In this document: positions 17,286-26,349 of the stretch, piece by piece
Position numbering within the stretch: the stretch's first letter is position 1
How the letters are laid out: each line of letters opens with the position of its first letter
DNA from: Minicystis rosea
Lineage (GTDB): Bacteria; Myxococcota_A; Polyangia; Polyangiales; Polyangiaceae
Assembly (NCBI GenBank): GCA_001931535.1
Contig: CP016211.1
Location: forward strand, 3,438,501 to 3,502,500
Direction: 5' to 3'
DNA length: 64,000 nt
The notes under the pieces: model-generated
Told to the model about the DNA's origin: nothing
Seen by the model: the letters and a program-made list of their open reading frames with translations, nothing else
Databases searched by the model: none
Translations under genes and position numbers: made by a program

Positions 17286-17798
17286 CTACTCCGCTGCCGT
17301 GGCGAAGCCGAGCTTTGGATTCGTGAGCACCTCGATGAACGTGGGCTCGGCGGAGACGCCGGGCACGTCCTCGAAGCGACGGTAGAGGTCGAGCACTTGC
17401 TGCACGAGCTCGCGGCGCACTTCGCCGTCGGCGGTGTAAGGCTTGTTGAGCGTCACGGAGAAGTAGGCGTCGGGGCGGTAGGGGTTGCCGCAATCGCCCT
17501 CCACGAGGAACCACACCGTGTAGTTCAAGCGGCCTCCCTGACAGCTCACGGGCTCGGCGCCGAAGAGCACGCCGGTGCAAGCGCCGATGTCCAAATGGCA
17601 ATGGTGATCCTCGAAGGCACCAATCTGCCAGGAGGTATATCCATCCTCCTCGTAGAGCGAGAGCCCAGGCCCGAGCTTCTCGGTCTTCATCTCGACGAGG
17701 AGCTTGTGGCGGAAGATCACGAGCGACGCGTCGCGGAAGGCCAGCGCCCCACGGAGGATGTCGACGACCGCGGGCATCGCGAGCTTCGGCTCAAGCAT
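17286..17798 (-). CDS. Unknown protein, paralogue B of a tandem pair
   Basis: This 170-residue protein starts at ATG 17798, which overlaps the end of the preceding gene by eight bases (translational coupling). It shares with that gene the motif HHCHLD (HHLHLD in the partner), a following hydrophobic beta stretch, a conserved P-x-x-C pair (PVSC), and an ending with a SVTLNKPY-like strand followed by an LVQQVLDLYRR helix. The two are therefore diverged duplicates. The family was not recognised. The position beside a PAAR-like gene makes secretion-associated roles such as immunity or chaperone possible, but nothing in the sequence proves this. Confidence 0.65.
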   Translation of the reverse strand: MLEPKLAMPAVVDILRGALAFRDASLVIFRHKLLVEMKTEKLGPGLSLYEEDGYTSWQIGAFEDHHCHLDIGACTGVLFGAEPVSCQGGRLNYTVWFLVEGDCGNPYRPDAYFSVTLNKPYTADGEVRRELVQQVLDLYRRFEDVPGVSAEPTFIEVLTNPKLGFATAAE

Positions 17799-18417
17799 GA
17801 GCGCCGTCTCCCAAGGCAGATCGCATGGCGAGCGACAAGGCTTCCGGCCCGAGCACCGCGGGCCCGCGCGCGCCGCCCGCACCGCCCGCGCCACCCGCTT
17901 CGACCCAACAGTCGTACACCTCGCGCCAACTCTCGGGCTCGGTGCTCGCGTGGTACGCGCTCGTCTCGATACGAAAACGAATCACGTCCCGATGACGCAC
18001 GTGATGCGCGAGGAGCCGGCGGAAATAGGGCACGAGCGCAGCGCGGTTGGTGCGGCGCCCGTGGTACGGCTCGCGGAGCCCCATCGAGAACGCGACCGCG
18101 CCGCTGGCCGCGTCGCTGAAACGGATCTCGAACGAGGGGCGGTATCCATAACAGACCGAGGGCGCCACCGCGTAAACGACGGTGCCGAGCTTGGCGAGGT
18201 CGAGATGGAGATGGTGCCCCTGATCGGCCAGGGTGATGTCGCGCAGGCCCGAGAACGGCTCCGGATAGCGCGCGCCCGTGAGCACGGCGCGGCCCTCGGG
18301 GAGGATCTCCATGATGGATCCGCTCCGCCAATCACCGCAGAAGAGCGTGATGTCGGGCTCTTCGAGCCAATCGCGGATCACGGCTTCGATCTGCGCGATT
18401 CGTGTCACGTCACCCAC
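17791..18417 (-). CDS. Unknown protein, paralogue A of a tandem pair
   Basis: This 208-residue protein is upstream of and overlapping paralogue B. Notable parts are IRDWLEEPDITLFCGDWRSG near the N-terminus, GHHLHLDLAKLGTVVYAV in the middle, and AFSMGLREPY plus a helix LVPYFRRLLAHHV later. It ends in a Gly/Ala-rich stretch (AGGAGGAGGARG) and a short amphipathic tail absent from paralogue B. There is no signal peptide or membrane segment. The paired, overlapping arrangement suggests the two products work together, perhaps as a heteromer. Confidence 0.65.
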   Translation of the reverse strand: MGDVTRIAQIEAVIRDWLEEPDITLFCGDWRSGSIMEILPEGRAVLTGARYPEPFSGLRDITLADQGHHLHLDLAKLGTVVYAVAPSVCYGYRPSFEIRFSDAASGAVAFSMGLREPYHGRRTNRAALVPYFRRLLAHHVRHRDVIRFRIETSAYHASTEPESWREVYDCWVEAGGAGGAGGARGPAVLGPEALSLAMRSALGDGAHA

Positions 18418-18595
18418 GCCCGGGCCCCTTTCGAATGCTTGCGTTCATAGGCCACCGCAATGGCCTCTCCAAGATTGAAGTGGACGCGCACGCCGCGTCA
18501 TTTCCTACGTTCGACCATCGCGCGCGGCTCCGCGCCGGCTCGTCCGGAGGCCGTTCACCCTTCTGATTCACACGGCGGGAACTCACGTCCCCGCC

Positions 18596-18620
18596 GCCCC
18601 ATGAGCAAAGCCCATGGGGC
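18596..18620 (-). terminator. Hairpin downstream of the PAAR-like gene
   Basis: Perfect 8-base arms GCCCCATG/CATGGGGC with a 9-base loop, about 90 bases after the stop of the minus-strand PAAR-like gene. It has no T-run. It may be a terminator or RNA-stabilising structure. The rest of 18418-18709 shows nothing else that can be supported. Confidence 0.4.
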
Positions 18621-18709
18621 CCCACCACCCCGTGATCCACCCATCATTTCCAGGGCGTTTCGCCGCTTCGGGCCTGGCGCTCGTCGCATCGAGGATGAGT
18701 GAGACGGCG

Positions 18710-19096
18710 TCACTCGACCTCGACGGTCGTGCCCGGATCGGTGATCTCGATGCTGCCCGTCCAGGTGCAGTTGCATTTCGAGTCGTCCGAGAGGGCCTTG
18801 ATTCCCTGCACGGTGACGATGCCCGCCCCCGGCGACCAAGGCGACGGGAGGACGGGGATGCAAGGCTGCGGGGTGAGCGCCCCCATGGCCGCCGACGTGG
18901 CCGCGGCGACCTGAGGGTTCGCCGTCGTCTGACACATCCCGAAGGGCGCCACGTTCACCATGGGGACATGATCCATGATGGTGGCCGCCGGCTGATCGTC
19001 GGCGCTGCTGCCATTGGCCGGGAGCACCGTCAGCGTCGACGGCGCTGCCCCCTGACTGCATTTGAGCTTTGCCCCATTGACGACGAGCTTCGGCAT
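18710..19096 (-). CDS. PAAR-like protein (DUF4280), T6SS spike tip
   Basis: The 128-residue protein starts MPKLVVNGAKLKCSQG at ATG 19096, with GAGGGAG upstream. Family landmarks are the LKCSQGAAPSTL opening, ATIMDHVPMVNVAPFGMC, NPQVAAATSAAMGALTPQPC, PWSPG and SKCNCTWTGSIEI: the typical DUF4280 order with its conserved Cys residues. DUF4280 proteins act like PAAR proteins, capping the VgrG spike and carrying cargo. It is divergent from the VgrG-side genes with 91 bases between, likely a shared promoter region. Confidence 0.9.
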   Translation of the reverse strand: MPKLVVNGAKLKCSQGAAPSTLTVLPANGSSADDQPAATIMDHVPMVNVAPFGMCQTTANPQVAAATSAAMGALTPQPCIPVLPSPWSPGAGIVTVQGIKALSDDSKCNCTWTGSIEITDPGTTVEVE

Positions 19097-19187
19097 GCTG
19101 GCGGCTCCCTCGCGGCCGAGCCTAACACGCACCCCGCCACAAGGTGTTGAACCGGATGACACGATCGTGTCACGCTCCCGTACGAGG

Positions 19188-20501
19188 ATGGTGACCAGCA
19201 GCGATCCGGTCATCGCGGGCGTTCCGCTCGCACAATTCGCGGCGGTGACTGCCGCTCTCGCCGAGGGGTTCCCTCTGCGCGCGGTCCTCTCCGTCGAAGG
19301 CCTCGACGGGGCCCGCTGGGCGGAGGCGGATCGCGGTTGGACCGAGCGGCTCGATCAGGATCCGACGCTCCTCGCTCGTTATCAGACCGATCTCGCGACT
19401 GCGCAGGAGCGGCTCCTCTCCCGAGACGAGCCGCCGACCGAAGAAGGCGCGCCGCCCAAACCCCCGATGCGCGCCGGCAAGGCCCGCCTGATCCGATCCG
19501 GCACGGGGATCGTACCCGTGATTGCCGCGCCGACGGCCGCGAGCCTGGCGGCACCGACGCAGGCCCCTTCTTTTTTGGCCGCCGCGGAGCAGGGCGTGCA
19601 CGCGCCGCGCGCGCCCTCGTATCTGACGTCGCCCGAGCCGGCGCTCGGCATTCAACAGCCCAAAGCGCCTTCCTACCTCTCGGAGCCGAGCCCCATTCCA
19701 GCGCCTGCGCCCTCGCCGCCGCCGCTCGCTCCGCCCGCGCATACGCTGCCTCCCATCGATCTCGCCGAGCCGCGCGGATCGCGATTCGACGCCGACGACG
19801 AGGCCGGCACGAAGGTCGGTTATCAGCGGCCGGAGGTCTTTCCATTTCGTGCCTCCGCCATTGCGGTGGGCGCGCCCGCGGGTGCGCCCGTGAGAAACAC
19901 GATCGCGGCCCAGCACGTCGAAGCCGAAGTCCTTCCCTTCCGCGCCCCCGAGCATGTCATCGAGGATCCGCCGACCACGATGGACGACGAGAGCCTCCGC
20001 GCGCTGGCAGCGCCGAACGTGCTGCCCTTCAAGCCGGCCTCCGCGGTCCCGCTCCAGGAAGCGCCGGCCCACGCCCCCGTGACCGAAGGCGACGGCTCGG
20101 ACGGGATGACGGTCGCGCTCGGTGCCGCCCCCGCAATCGCGGCCCTGCGCGCGCTCCACGTCTCCGAAGCACAGCCCACCGTCGCGGCGACTCCATTTCA
20201 CGCGCCGGCTCACGCGCCGGCTCACGCGCCGGCTCGATCACCGACTCCAGCACCAACGCCGGCACCGACAGCGCAACCGCCCATGTCGCTGCAGCGGCAT
20301 GCATCTCTATGTCTGGAGCTCGCCGTCGATCCTGCGCATGCCAACGAGGCGCTGGCTCGTTATCAGGTTTCGCCGGCCGAAAAGGCCCTCGCCGACGAAT
20401 ACTACCGCGCTCGGATCGCGGCCGATCCCGAGCTGCGCGCGCAATGGAACCACGCCTACACCGTCTACCACGCTTGGTTCAGGTCGCGTCCCCGTCCTTG
20501 A
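19188..20501 (+). CDS. VgrG-linked repeat-rich protein of unknown function
   Basis: The 437-residue protein starts at ATG 19188 (weak GAGG just before). The N-terminal ~75 residues (VPLAQFAAVTAALAEGFPLR and WAEADRGWTERL) and the C-terminal ~65 residues (ARYQVSPAEKALADEYYRAR, then LRAQWNHAY) share a helical pattern of W/Y, R and D spacing and may be copies of one small domain. Between them lies a long Pro/Ala-rich linker with repeats of two short types: APSYL/APSFL units and (V/L)(F/L)PF(R/K) units such as VFPFRAS, VLPFRAP and VLPFKPA. It lies 100 bases before vgrG with a GC hairpin between. A scaffold or adaptor role in T6SS cargo loading is inferred only from location. Confidence 0.6.
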   Translation: MVTSSDPVIAGVPLAQFAAVTAALAEGFPLRAVLSVEGLDGARWAEADRGWTERLDQDPTLLARYQTDLATAQERLLSRDEPPTEEGAPPKPPMRAGKARLIRSGTGIVPVIAAPTAASLAAPTQAPSFLAAAEQGVHAPRAPSYLTSPEPALGIQQPKAPSYLSEPSPIPAPAPSPPPLAPPAHTLPPIDLAEPRGSRFDADDEAGTKVGYQRPEVFPFRASAIAVGAPAGAPVRNTIAAQHVEAEVLPFRAPEHVIEDPPTTMDDESLRALAAPNVLPFKPASAVPLQEAPAHAPVTEGDGSDGMTVALGAAPAIAALRALHVSEAQPTVAATPFHAPAHAPAHAPARSPTPAPTPAPTAQPPMSLQRHASLCLELAVDPAHANEALARYQVSPAEKALADEYYRARIAADPELRAQWNHAYTVYHAWFRSRPRP

Positions 20502-20508
20502 TTGCGAT

Positions 20509-20545
20509 GGGGCCGCGCGCGGCCCCAAACCCCGGGCCGGACGAG
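20509..20545 (+). terminator. Composite GC hairpin repeat after the 19188-20501 gene
   Basis: Perfect arms GGGGCCGC/GCGGCCCC around GC (20509-20526) begin 8 bases after the stop, followed by AAACCCC and a second imperfect GCCGG stem. This is the same composite as after rpmF, in the same orientation relative to the gene. It may act as a terminator between this gene and vgrG or as a REP-like element. Confidence 0.55.
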
Positions 20546-20601
20546 CCGGCGCTGATTCGGAAGTCCACCCCAACCATTCTCGCAGATAGCATCGAGGCGT
20601 C

Positions 20602-23600
20602 ATGAGCTCTGCATCCATCTCGTCGCGGGTCGGCGCACCGAAATCGGAGGGGCACGCTTCGCTCTACGTGCTCCGGGCCGGCCCCTTCGTGCAAGGCGAG
20701 CTCAGGGTCATCAAGTTCAAAGGTCGTGAGACGCTGTCGAAGCCGTTCGCGTTCGAGATCCTCTTCGACACGGACCTGCCCCCGTGGGAGCTCGAGGCCG
20801 CGCTCGTCGGGCAATCGGCGACATTCGTGATCCACGCGCCGGGGCACGCCACGCGATTGGTGCACGGTATCGCCGCTTGGCTCCGGGCCGAGAATGCGTG
20901 GAAAGACGATCACATGCCGCGCAAATACACGCTGCGGCTCGTCCCCTCCGTGTGGAAGCTCGGGAAGAGGGTCAACACGCGCATCTTCCAAGACCAGGCC
21001 GCGTCCGACGTCATCACCACCGTGATGCGCGAGGCGGGGCTCGCGGTGCGCTTCGATCTCTCGGCGCCGCTGCCGCAGCGTGCCTATTGCGTTCAATATC
21101 AGGAGAGCGATCTCGCCTTCATCACGCGCCTGCTCGCCGAAGCGGGTTGCTACTTCTATTTCGAGCCTCCCTCCGGCCTCCTCGAGCAGGTCGGCCTCGG
21201 CGCCGCGGGTGGCGCCGTCGCGGGCGCGGTGGGCGCCCTCGGCGGGCTCGCGGGCGCTGCGGGCGGCGTCGCGGGCGCGGCGGGTTTGGTCGAGACGCTG
21301 GTCGTGAGCGACGCGGCGAGCTTCTATCCGGCCATCGCCGGCTCGCTGGCCGACGAGCTGGTCGAGCGCGCGGCAGGCGCCGTCGGCAACGCGGTGGTCT
21401 CCAACATCGCCGCTGCGGCGCCGTCGCTCGTGCACCGCGATCCCCAAGGCATGCAGCACGAGGGGGAGAACGCGGTCACGCGCATCAGCCTGCGCCGCGC
21501 GGTGCGCACCAACGCGGTGATGCTCCGCGACTATCTCTACGAGCGGCCTCTTTACGACGCGCGCGGCACGGCGAGCTCGCTGCTTCCTTCGGGCACCGCC
21601 GCGGCGGGCACGCTCGCCACCGCGGCGCTCAACGACGTGGGATCCGCGCTGCGCGGCGGCGGGGCTGGAGGCAACATCGCGGGGGCGGCGCTCGACATGC
21701 TCGCGAGCTTGCCGGCCGATCTCCAGCAGCGCGAGGTCTACCGCCATCAATCGGACTTCTTCGAGCAGGACGCGAAGACCCCGAACGCGCAGCGCCAGCT
21801 CGAGCAACACCGCCGGCGCGCGCTCGAGGCCGAGGGCGAGAGCCGCTGCCGCCGCCTCTCCCCGGGCTACAAGTTCACGCTCACCGAGCACGAAGAGCCG
21901 CGGATGAACCGCGCCTGGGTCGTCACCAGCGTGCGCCATCGCGGCGTCACCACCGCGCTCGCGCACGAGGCCGGCCACGAAGGCGGCGACATCGTGCAGT
22001 ACGAGAACTCGTTCACCTGCGCGCCCGCCGAGCTCACCATCCGCCCGCGCCGGCCGCCGCCGCGCGCGATTCAAGTGGCCGACACCGCCGTCGTGGTCGG
22101 GCCCGCCGGCAAAGAGGTCTACACGGACGCGCTCGGGCGCATCAAAGTCCAGTTCCACTGGGATCGCCTGGGCGCGAAGGACGAGCACAGCTCGTGCTGG
22201 ATCCGCGTGCTCCACTCGTGGTCGGGCTCTTCGTGGGGCACGCAGTTCATCCCGCGTATCGGGATGGAGGTGCTGGTGCTCTATCACCAAGGCGATCCCG
22301 ACAAGCCCGTGGTCATCGGCTGCCTGCCAAACACCGTGATGCCGCAGCCGTTCCCGCTGCCGGAGGACGCGACCCGCAGCGGCCTGCGCACCAACACGCT
22401 GCCGAGCAACGGCGGGCACAACGAGCTGAGCTTCGAGGATCGCGCCGGCAGCGAGCAGGTCTTCCTCCGCGCACAGCGCAACTACGACGAGCTCGTGCTC
22501 CTCGATCACAGCGTCGACGTCGGCCGCAACGAGCAGGAGACGGTGCGCGGGAGCCGCAACGCGACCATCCACGGCAACGAGGCGCTGGTCATCGGCGGCG
22601 AGCTCGCCACCACCGTGGCCGGCGATCGCACCGAGAGCGTGCGCGGCGATCGAACGAACCGCGTGGAGGGCAACTCCAAGGACACCGTCGACGGCATCGA
22701 GCATCGCGCCATCGGCGGATCCACGTACCTCACCACGCGCGGCAACTACCAGGTCATGGTGGCGGGCTCGTCGGGCATCGTGGTCGGCTCGCGCGAGAAG
22801 CCCGGCGAGAGCCACACCGCGGTGTGGGGGAAGAACGAGCTCTTCGCCAGCGACGAGATCCGCATCCAATCCGAGAAGACCATCGTGCTCGAGTGCGGCG
22901 ACAGCCGCGTGACGCTCTCGCCCGACGAGGTGCGCATCGAGGCCAAGGCCATCGTCGTCGACGGCCACGAGTCGACGTCGATCTTCGGCAAGAAGCCGGT
23001 GATGCATTTCACCGACAACGTCACCCTGGCCTCGGATCAGATCACGCTCACGGCCAAGGGCGCGTCGCTCGATCTCGGGACCAACGCCACGCTGCTCGGC
23101 GCACAGGTGAAGCTCGCCAAGGGCAGCTCGGCGAGCACGCAGACGCGCGATCCGGCCAAGGGCGAGACCAAGCCCTTCAAGCTGCAGCTCACCGACGCGT
23201 CGTTCGAGCCCTACGCCAACAAGCAGTACGATCTCATGGCCGGCGGCCAGCGCTTCCACGGCACCACCGATGGGAGCGGCAACGTGAGCGAAGACATCCC
23301 CAAGGGCGCCACGGTCGCGGACCTGACGCTCTGGCTCAAGCCCCCGCCGACGGGCACGCACCTCCGCTGGCAGGTGCAGATCGACGACGAGCTCCCGCCG
23401 GCCTCCGACGTGCGCGGCGCGCAGATCCGCCTGCGCAACCTCGGCTACTTCACCGGGGATCCAGACGGCAAGGAGACCGACGGCCTGCGCGACGCCATCC
23501 GCGCGTTCCAGCGCGATCAGGATCTACCCAACGACGGGAAGCTCGGGGCGAGACGCTCGGCAAGCTCACCCAGGCGCACGGCACCTGACGCCCACGCGGC

Positions 23601-23649
23601 GAGACGGAAGACACCACGATGGGAATCGGCGACGTACTCACGGGCGTAG
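20602..23649 (+). CDS. vgrG: VgrG spike protein with C-terminal peptidoglycan-binding-like extension, frameshifted near its end
   Basis: VgrG trimers form the puncturing spike of type VI secretion. The gp27-like part covers about residues 20-500 and is interrupted by two Gly/Ala-rich insertions (about 193-245 and 330-370). The gp5 OB-fold follows (SCWIRVLHSWSGSSWGTQFIPR split around 530-550; IGMEVLVLYHQGDPDKP), then the beta-helix repeats (VGRNEQETVRG, about 635-740) and DUF2345-like strands. A beta domain (~855-930) and a PG_binding_1-like domain (DVRGAQIRLRNLGYF and AIRAFQRDQDLPNDG) close the protein. At about 23549 a base seems to be missing: the expected GAETLGKLTQAHGT ending is in another frame and stops at 23588. 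As it stands, the frame reads a nonsense tail to 23649 and overlaps the next gene. Confidence 0.92.
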   Translation: MSSASISSRVGAPKSEGHASLYVLRAGPFVQGELRVIKFKGRETLSKPFAFEILFDTDLPPWELEAALVGQSATFVIHAPGHATRLVHGIAAWLRAENAWKDDHMPRKYTLRLVPSVWKLGKRVNTRIFQDQAASDVITTVMREAGLAVRFDLSAPLPQRAYCVQYQESDLAFITRLLAEAGCYFYFEPPSGLLEQVGLGAAGGAVAGAVGALGGLAGAAGGVAGAAGLVETLVVSDAASFYPAIAGSLADELVERAAGAVGNAVVSNIAAAAPSLVHRDPQGMQHEGENAVTRISLRRAVRTNAVMLRDYLYERPLYDARGTASSLLPSGTAAAGTLATAALNDVGSALRGGGAGGNIAGAALDMLASLPADLQQREVYRHQSDFFEQDAKTPNAQRQLEQHRRRALEAEGESRCRRLSPGYKFTLTEHEEPRMNRAWVVTSVRHRGVTTALAHEAGHEGGDIVQYENSFTCAPAELTIRPRRPPPRAIQVADTAVVVGPAGKEVYTDALGRIKVQFHWDRLGAKDEHSSCWIRVLHSWSGSSWGTQFIPRIGMEVLVLYHQGDPDKPVVIGCLPNTVMPQPFPLPEDATRSGLRTNTLPSNGGHNELSFEDRAGSEQVFLRAQRNYDELVLLDHSVDVGRNEQETVRGSRNATIHGNEALVIGGELATTVAGDRTESVRGDRTNRVEGNSKDTVDGIEHRAIGGSTYLTTRGNYQVMVAGSSGIVVGSREKPGESHTAVWGKNELFASDEIRIQSEKTIVLECGDSRVTLSPDEVRIEAKAIVVDGHESTSIFGKKPVMHFTDNVTLASDQITLTAKGASLDLGTNATLLGAQVKLAKGSSASTQTRDPAKGETKPFKLQLTDASFEPYANKQYDLMAGGQRFHGTTDGSGNVSEDIPKGATVADLTLWLKPPPTGTHLRWQVQIDDELPPASDVRGAQIRLRNLGYFTGDPDGKETDGLRDAIRAFQRDQDLPNDGKLGARRSASSPRRTAPDAHAARRKTPRWESATYSRA

Positions 23650-25163
23650 GCAACAGCATCTCCAACGGCGTCAGCGCCGTGGGCGATGCCGCTGGGCGCG
23701 CATACGACTACTCCTCGCGGCAGGTCGGCCGCGCCTACGACTACACCGCGCAGCAAGCGCAGGCCGGCTACGAGGCCGCGCGGCGGACGGCCTCGCGCGG
23801 CGCCCTCTGGGTCTCCGACACGTACGCGACGACGTCGGACTTCTTCGGCGGATACCCGGAGAACGAGCAGTTCCCGGTGCAGATCAACTACGAGGTCTTC
23901 GACCGCGCGGGGCCGCCGATGCCCGCGTCCGGCGCGTGGTCGGCGACGGGCGGCCCGAGCACGCTCTCGCCGGCGGAGCGCAGCTTCCTCTACCTCGACG
24001 TGGGTCGCTGGGGCGGCAGCCAGTTCTACCCGTCGGCGCGCGACTTCGGGATCGTCTGCGGCCGCACCGCCGTGCTGTGCGCATTCAAGACTGACAAGGG
24101 CAGCGCGAGCCCGATCCCCAACACGTACAACCGCCCCGAGGTCGATCACATCAACGCGCTCCTCGCGCACCTCGGCACGGGCTCGCTCGGGAAGGTGAAG
24201 GTGCGGCGCTACGACACGGCGCGCACGCTCCTGCCCGGCAACGCCGACGTCAATCCGGACCGGATCTTCGTCATCGTCGGCGACATGCACCTGCCGGTGA
24301 TCACGAACATGCGCGACACCCACGGCGCGCGCATGGGCCGCATCCCCGGCCGCGACGATCGCGACACGCCCGAGCAATGGATCCCGACGGGCGAAGGCCC
24401 AGTGATCCACATCCCCGCGCACACCTCCAACGGCGGCATGGTCGAGCAGGACGCCATCGATTGGTACCGCGCCTTCAACGGCGCCAACGCCGCCGGCGTG
24501 CACGAGCACAAGGGCGCCGACATCTTCGAGGAGGCCGGCCCGGATCTCTCGGAGCTCACGCGGCTGCTCAACGCGTTCTCGGCCTTCCCGCTGCACCTCT
24601 TGCAGCTCGGCGACATGGTCGATCTCTGGATCGGCCTCGAGCGCTTCTTCGTCGAGCACCCCAGCCGCGTCGTCCTCGACACGAGCAAGCAGAACCCCGA
24701 TCCCGTGACGTGGATCAACCACTGGACCGATCGCACGCTCAACGGCACGTCGCAGTCGGATCACGTGAAGCGCTTCCTCGCGTTCAGCAACGGCCACAAG
24801 AACTGGCTCTACGGCAACCACGACAACTACCTCGCGGCGCACAACCCGACGGTGCTGACGCAGGCCAGCGGCGGCCTGAACCGGCAGGAGACCTTCGACG
24901 AGCGGCAGACGCGGCTCTTCGCGTCGCACGGCCACAAGTGGGACAGCTCGAACCGCGACGGCGCCACGCGCGGCCAAGCCATCACGCAGCTCGCGTTCTC
25001 GCACCCGTCGGTGCGCAGCGTGGAGCCCGGCGGGCGGCGCGCCACCATCACCGGCGCGGTGGAGCTCTTCCTGAGCCGGGAGGCGAACCCCTTCTGCGTG
25101 TTCGCCATGGGCCACACGCACGTGGGGATTCTCACCCGCGTCACGGTGCTGAACCGGACCTGA
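23619..25163 (+). CDS. Calcineurin-like metallophosphoesterase, candidate T6SS effector
   Basis: This 514-residue protein has all metallophosphoesterase metal motifs: GDMHLP (~221), LGDMVDLW (GDxxD-like, ~331), YGNHDNYL (GNHD, ~401), SHGH (~436) and MGHTHVG (GHxH, ~497). Two metals would bind here to cleave a phosphoester; the substrate is unknown. The first ~70 residues are Gly/Ala/Tyr/Gln-rich and amphipathic, suited to insertion into or docking on a spike. It follows vgrG directly (30 bases after the corrected vgrG stop) and has no signal peptide, as expected of T6SS cargo. A degenerate paralogue lies at 28443. Effector status is inference from position. Confidence 0.8.
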   Translation: MGIGDVLTGVGNSISNGVSAVGDAAGRAYDYSSRQVGRAYDYTAQQAQAGYEAARRTASRGALWVSDTYATTSDFFGGYPENEQFPVQINYEVFDRAGPPMPASGAWSATGGPSTLSPAERSFLYLDVGRWGGSQFYPSARDFGIVCGRTAVLCAFKTDKGSASPIPNTYNRPEVDHINALLAHLGTGSLGKVKVRRYDTARTLLPGNADVNPDRIFVIVGDMHLPVITNMRDTHGARMGRIPGRDDRDTPEQWIPTGEGPVIHIPAHTSNGGMVEQDAIDWYRAFNGANAAGVHEHKGADIFEEAGPDLSELTRLLNAFSAFPLHLLQLGDMVDLWIGLERFFVEHPSRVVLDTSKQNPDPVTWINHWTDRTLNGTSQSDHVKRFLAFSNGHKNWLYGNHDNYLAAHNPTVLTQASGGLNRQETFDERQTRLFASHGHKWDSSNRDGATRGQAITQLAFSHPSVRSVEPGGRRATITGAVELFLSREANPFCVFAMGHTHVGILTRVTVLNRT

Positions 25164-25179
25164 GCGGCAGACGACGTCG

Positions 25180-25515
25180 ATGCCGATCTTCATGCTCTAT
25201 GCGTTCGTGGGGCCCTACCTCTGGGTCGCGCAGGTGGTCGTGGTGATCACGCTGAGCGCGCTCGGCTGGCGGTCCCCGTCGCCGGAGTGGCCCGCGTTGC
25301 TGCAAGGTCGGACCGCATCCTCGGTGGCGACCGCGATCGCGGCGGTGTTCACCGTGCTCATGGTGCCCGTCGCGATCATGGTCGCGCTGCGCCGGCATCA
25401 ACGAGACTTCCCCACTTCGTGGACCGATCCGCCCGGCCTCGCGTGCATCTTGCAGCTCGTGCTGCTCGCGGCCGCCGGCGTGAACGCGTTCGCCATCCAT
25501 CACCGCGCCCCCTGA
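25180..25515 (+). CDS. Small membrane protein, candidate immunity protein
   Basis: The 111-residue protein has three hydrophobic segments (about residues 3-28, 47-68 and 85-103) joined by short polar loops (RSPSPEW; RRHQRDFPTSW). It begins 16 bases after the metallophosphoesterase gene on the same strand. No family was recognised. Small membrane proteins just after effector genes are often immunity proteins, but those usually protect against membrane or periplasmic toxins, so this is speculative. Confidence 0.55.
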   Translation: MPIFMLYAFVGPYLWVAQVVVVITLSALGWRSPSPEWPALLQGRTASSVATAIAAVFTVLMVPVAIMVALRRHQRDFPTSWTDPPGLACILQLVLLAAAGVNAFAIHHRAP

Positions 25516-25533
25516 GCCCGAGAGCCTGTCGAC

Positions 25534-26349
25534 ATGGTGCCCGAAACGATCACCTTCGCGAACATCCCCATCCAAGTCGGGCAGGTGACGCTGCGCACCT
25601 CCGAAGAAGAGACGCGGATGGCGTTCATGGTCCCGAGCGCCGAAGCCGCACCCATCACGGTCATGACCACGACCCGCGCGCGCCACGTGCGTCGCGAGGA
25701 AGTGGTCGCCGTGCGCGAGGGCGCGGCCGAGCGGCTGCGCGTGACCTTCATCGAGGACGTCAGCTCGGTCGACACCGACGGTCAGGTCGACCGCACGGTG
25801 GGACCGCTCGCCGGCCACACGTTCGAGGTGGAGCGCAAGAGCAGCCAGACCGCCGTCGCCGTGTTCGAGGCGAGCGGCGCGCCGGCGCGCTTCGGTGTCG
25901 CCGCGCAGGTCGCGGGGCAGTACCGGCAGCTCGGCCGCACGCGCTCGCAGACGCCCGAGCTCCCGACGGGCCCGCAGAAGATCGGCCAGAGCTCGCGCGA
26001 GCTCGCCGAGGCGCTCATCGCCGGCATCGCGCGCGGCGCGACCGTCACCGGCGTCGAGACCGCGTCCGCCACGCTCATCGACATCCGCCCCGCGCCCGAG
26101 GGCGCGCTCCACGGCATCTACCGCGTGGAGATGAAGGTCACCGGCTCGTCGGGCGGATCCAAGGTGACGATGGATCTCGCCGGCACGCTCGTCCTCCGCA
26201 ACGTCGACGGCGGCATCCTCGAGGTGAAGCTCTCGGGCCCCGTCAATTCCGAGCCCGAGCCCGGCCCCGACGGCGCCGTCGATCCCACGATCCCGCCCGG
26301 GGCCGGCGAGTTCAAGCTGACCCAGACCATGGTATACGCCGAGGCCTGA
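25534..26349 (+). CDS. Unknown beta-rich protein in the vgrG operon
   Basis: The 271-residue protein starts MVPETITFANIPIQVGQVTL. No signal peptide or membrane segment was found. Strand-forming segments alternate with charged turns throughout, for example HGIYRVEMKVTGSSGGSKVTM and GTLVLRNVDGGILEVKLSGP, and the protein ends GEFKLTQTMVYAEA. This resembles lipocalin-like or DUF6263-type folds without a firm match. It lies 18 bases after the small membrane protein, in the same run of genes, and may be part of the effector module. Confidence 0.55.
   Translation: MVPETITFANIPIQVGQVTLRTSEEETRMAFMVPSAEAAPITVMTTTRARHVRREEVVAVREGAAERLRVTFIEDVSSVDTDGQVDRTVGPLAGHTFEVERKSSQTAVAVFEASGAPARFGVAAQVAGQYRQLGRTRSQTPELPTGPQKIGQSSRELAEALIAGIARGATVTGVETASATLIDIRPAPEGALHGIYRVEMKVTGSSGGSKVTMDLAGTLVLRNVDGGILEVKLSGPVNSEPEPGPDGAVDPTIPPGAGEFKLTQTMVYAEA

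Noticed and set aside
20479..23361. 960-codon minus-strand open frame
   Set aside because: Antisense to vgrG, composition typical of shadow frames.
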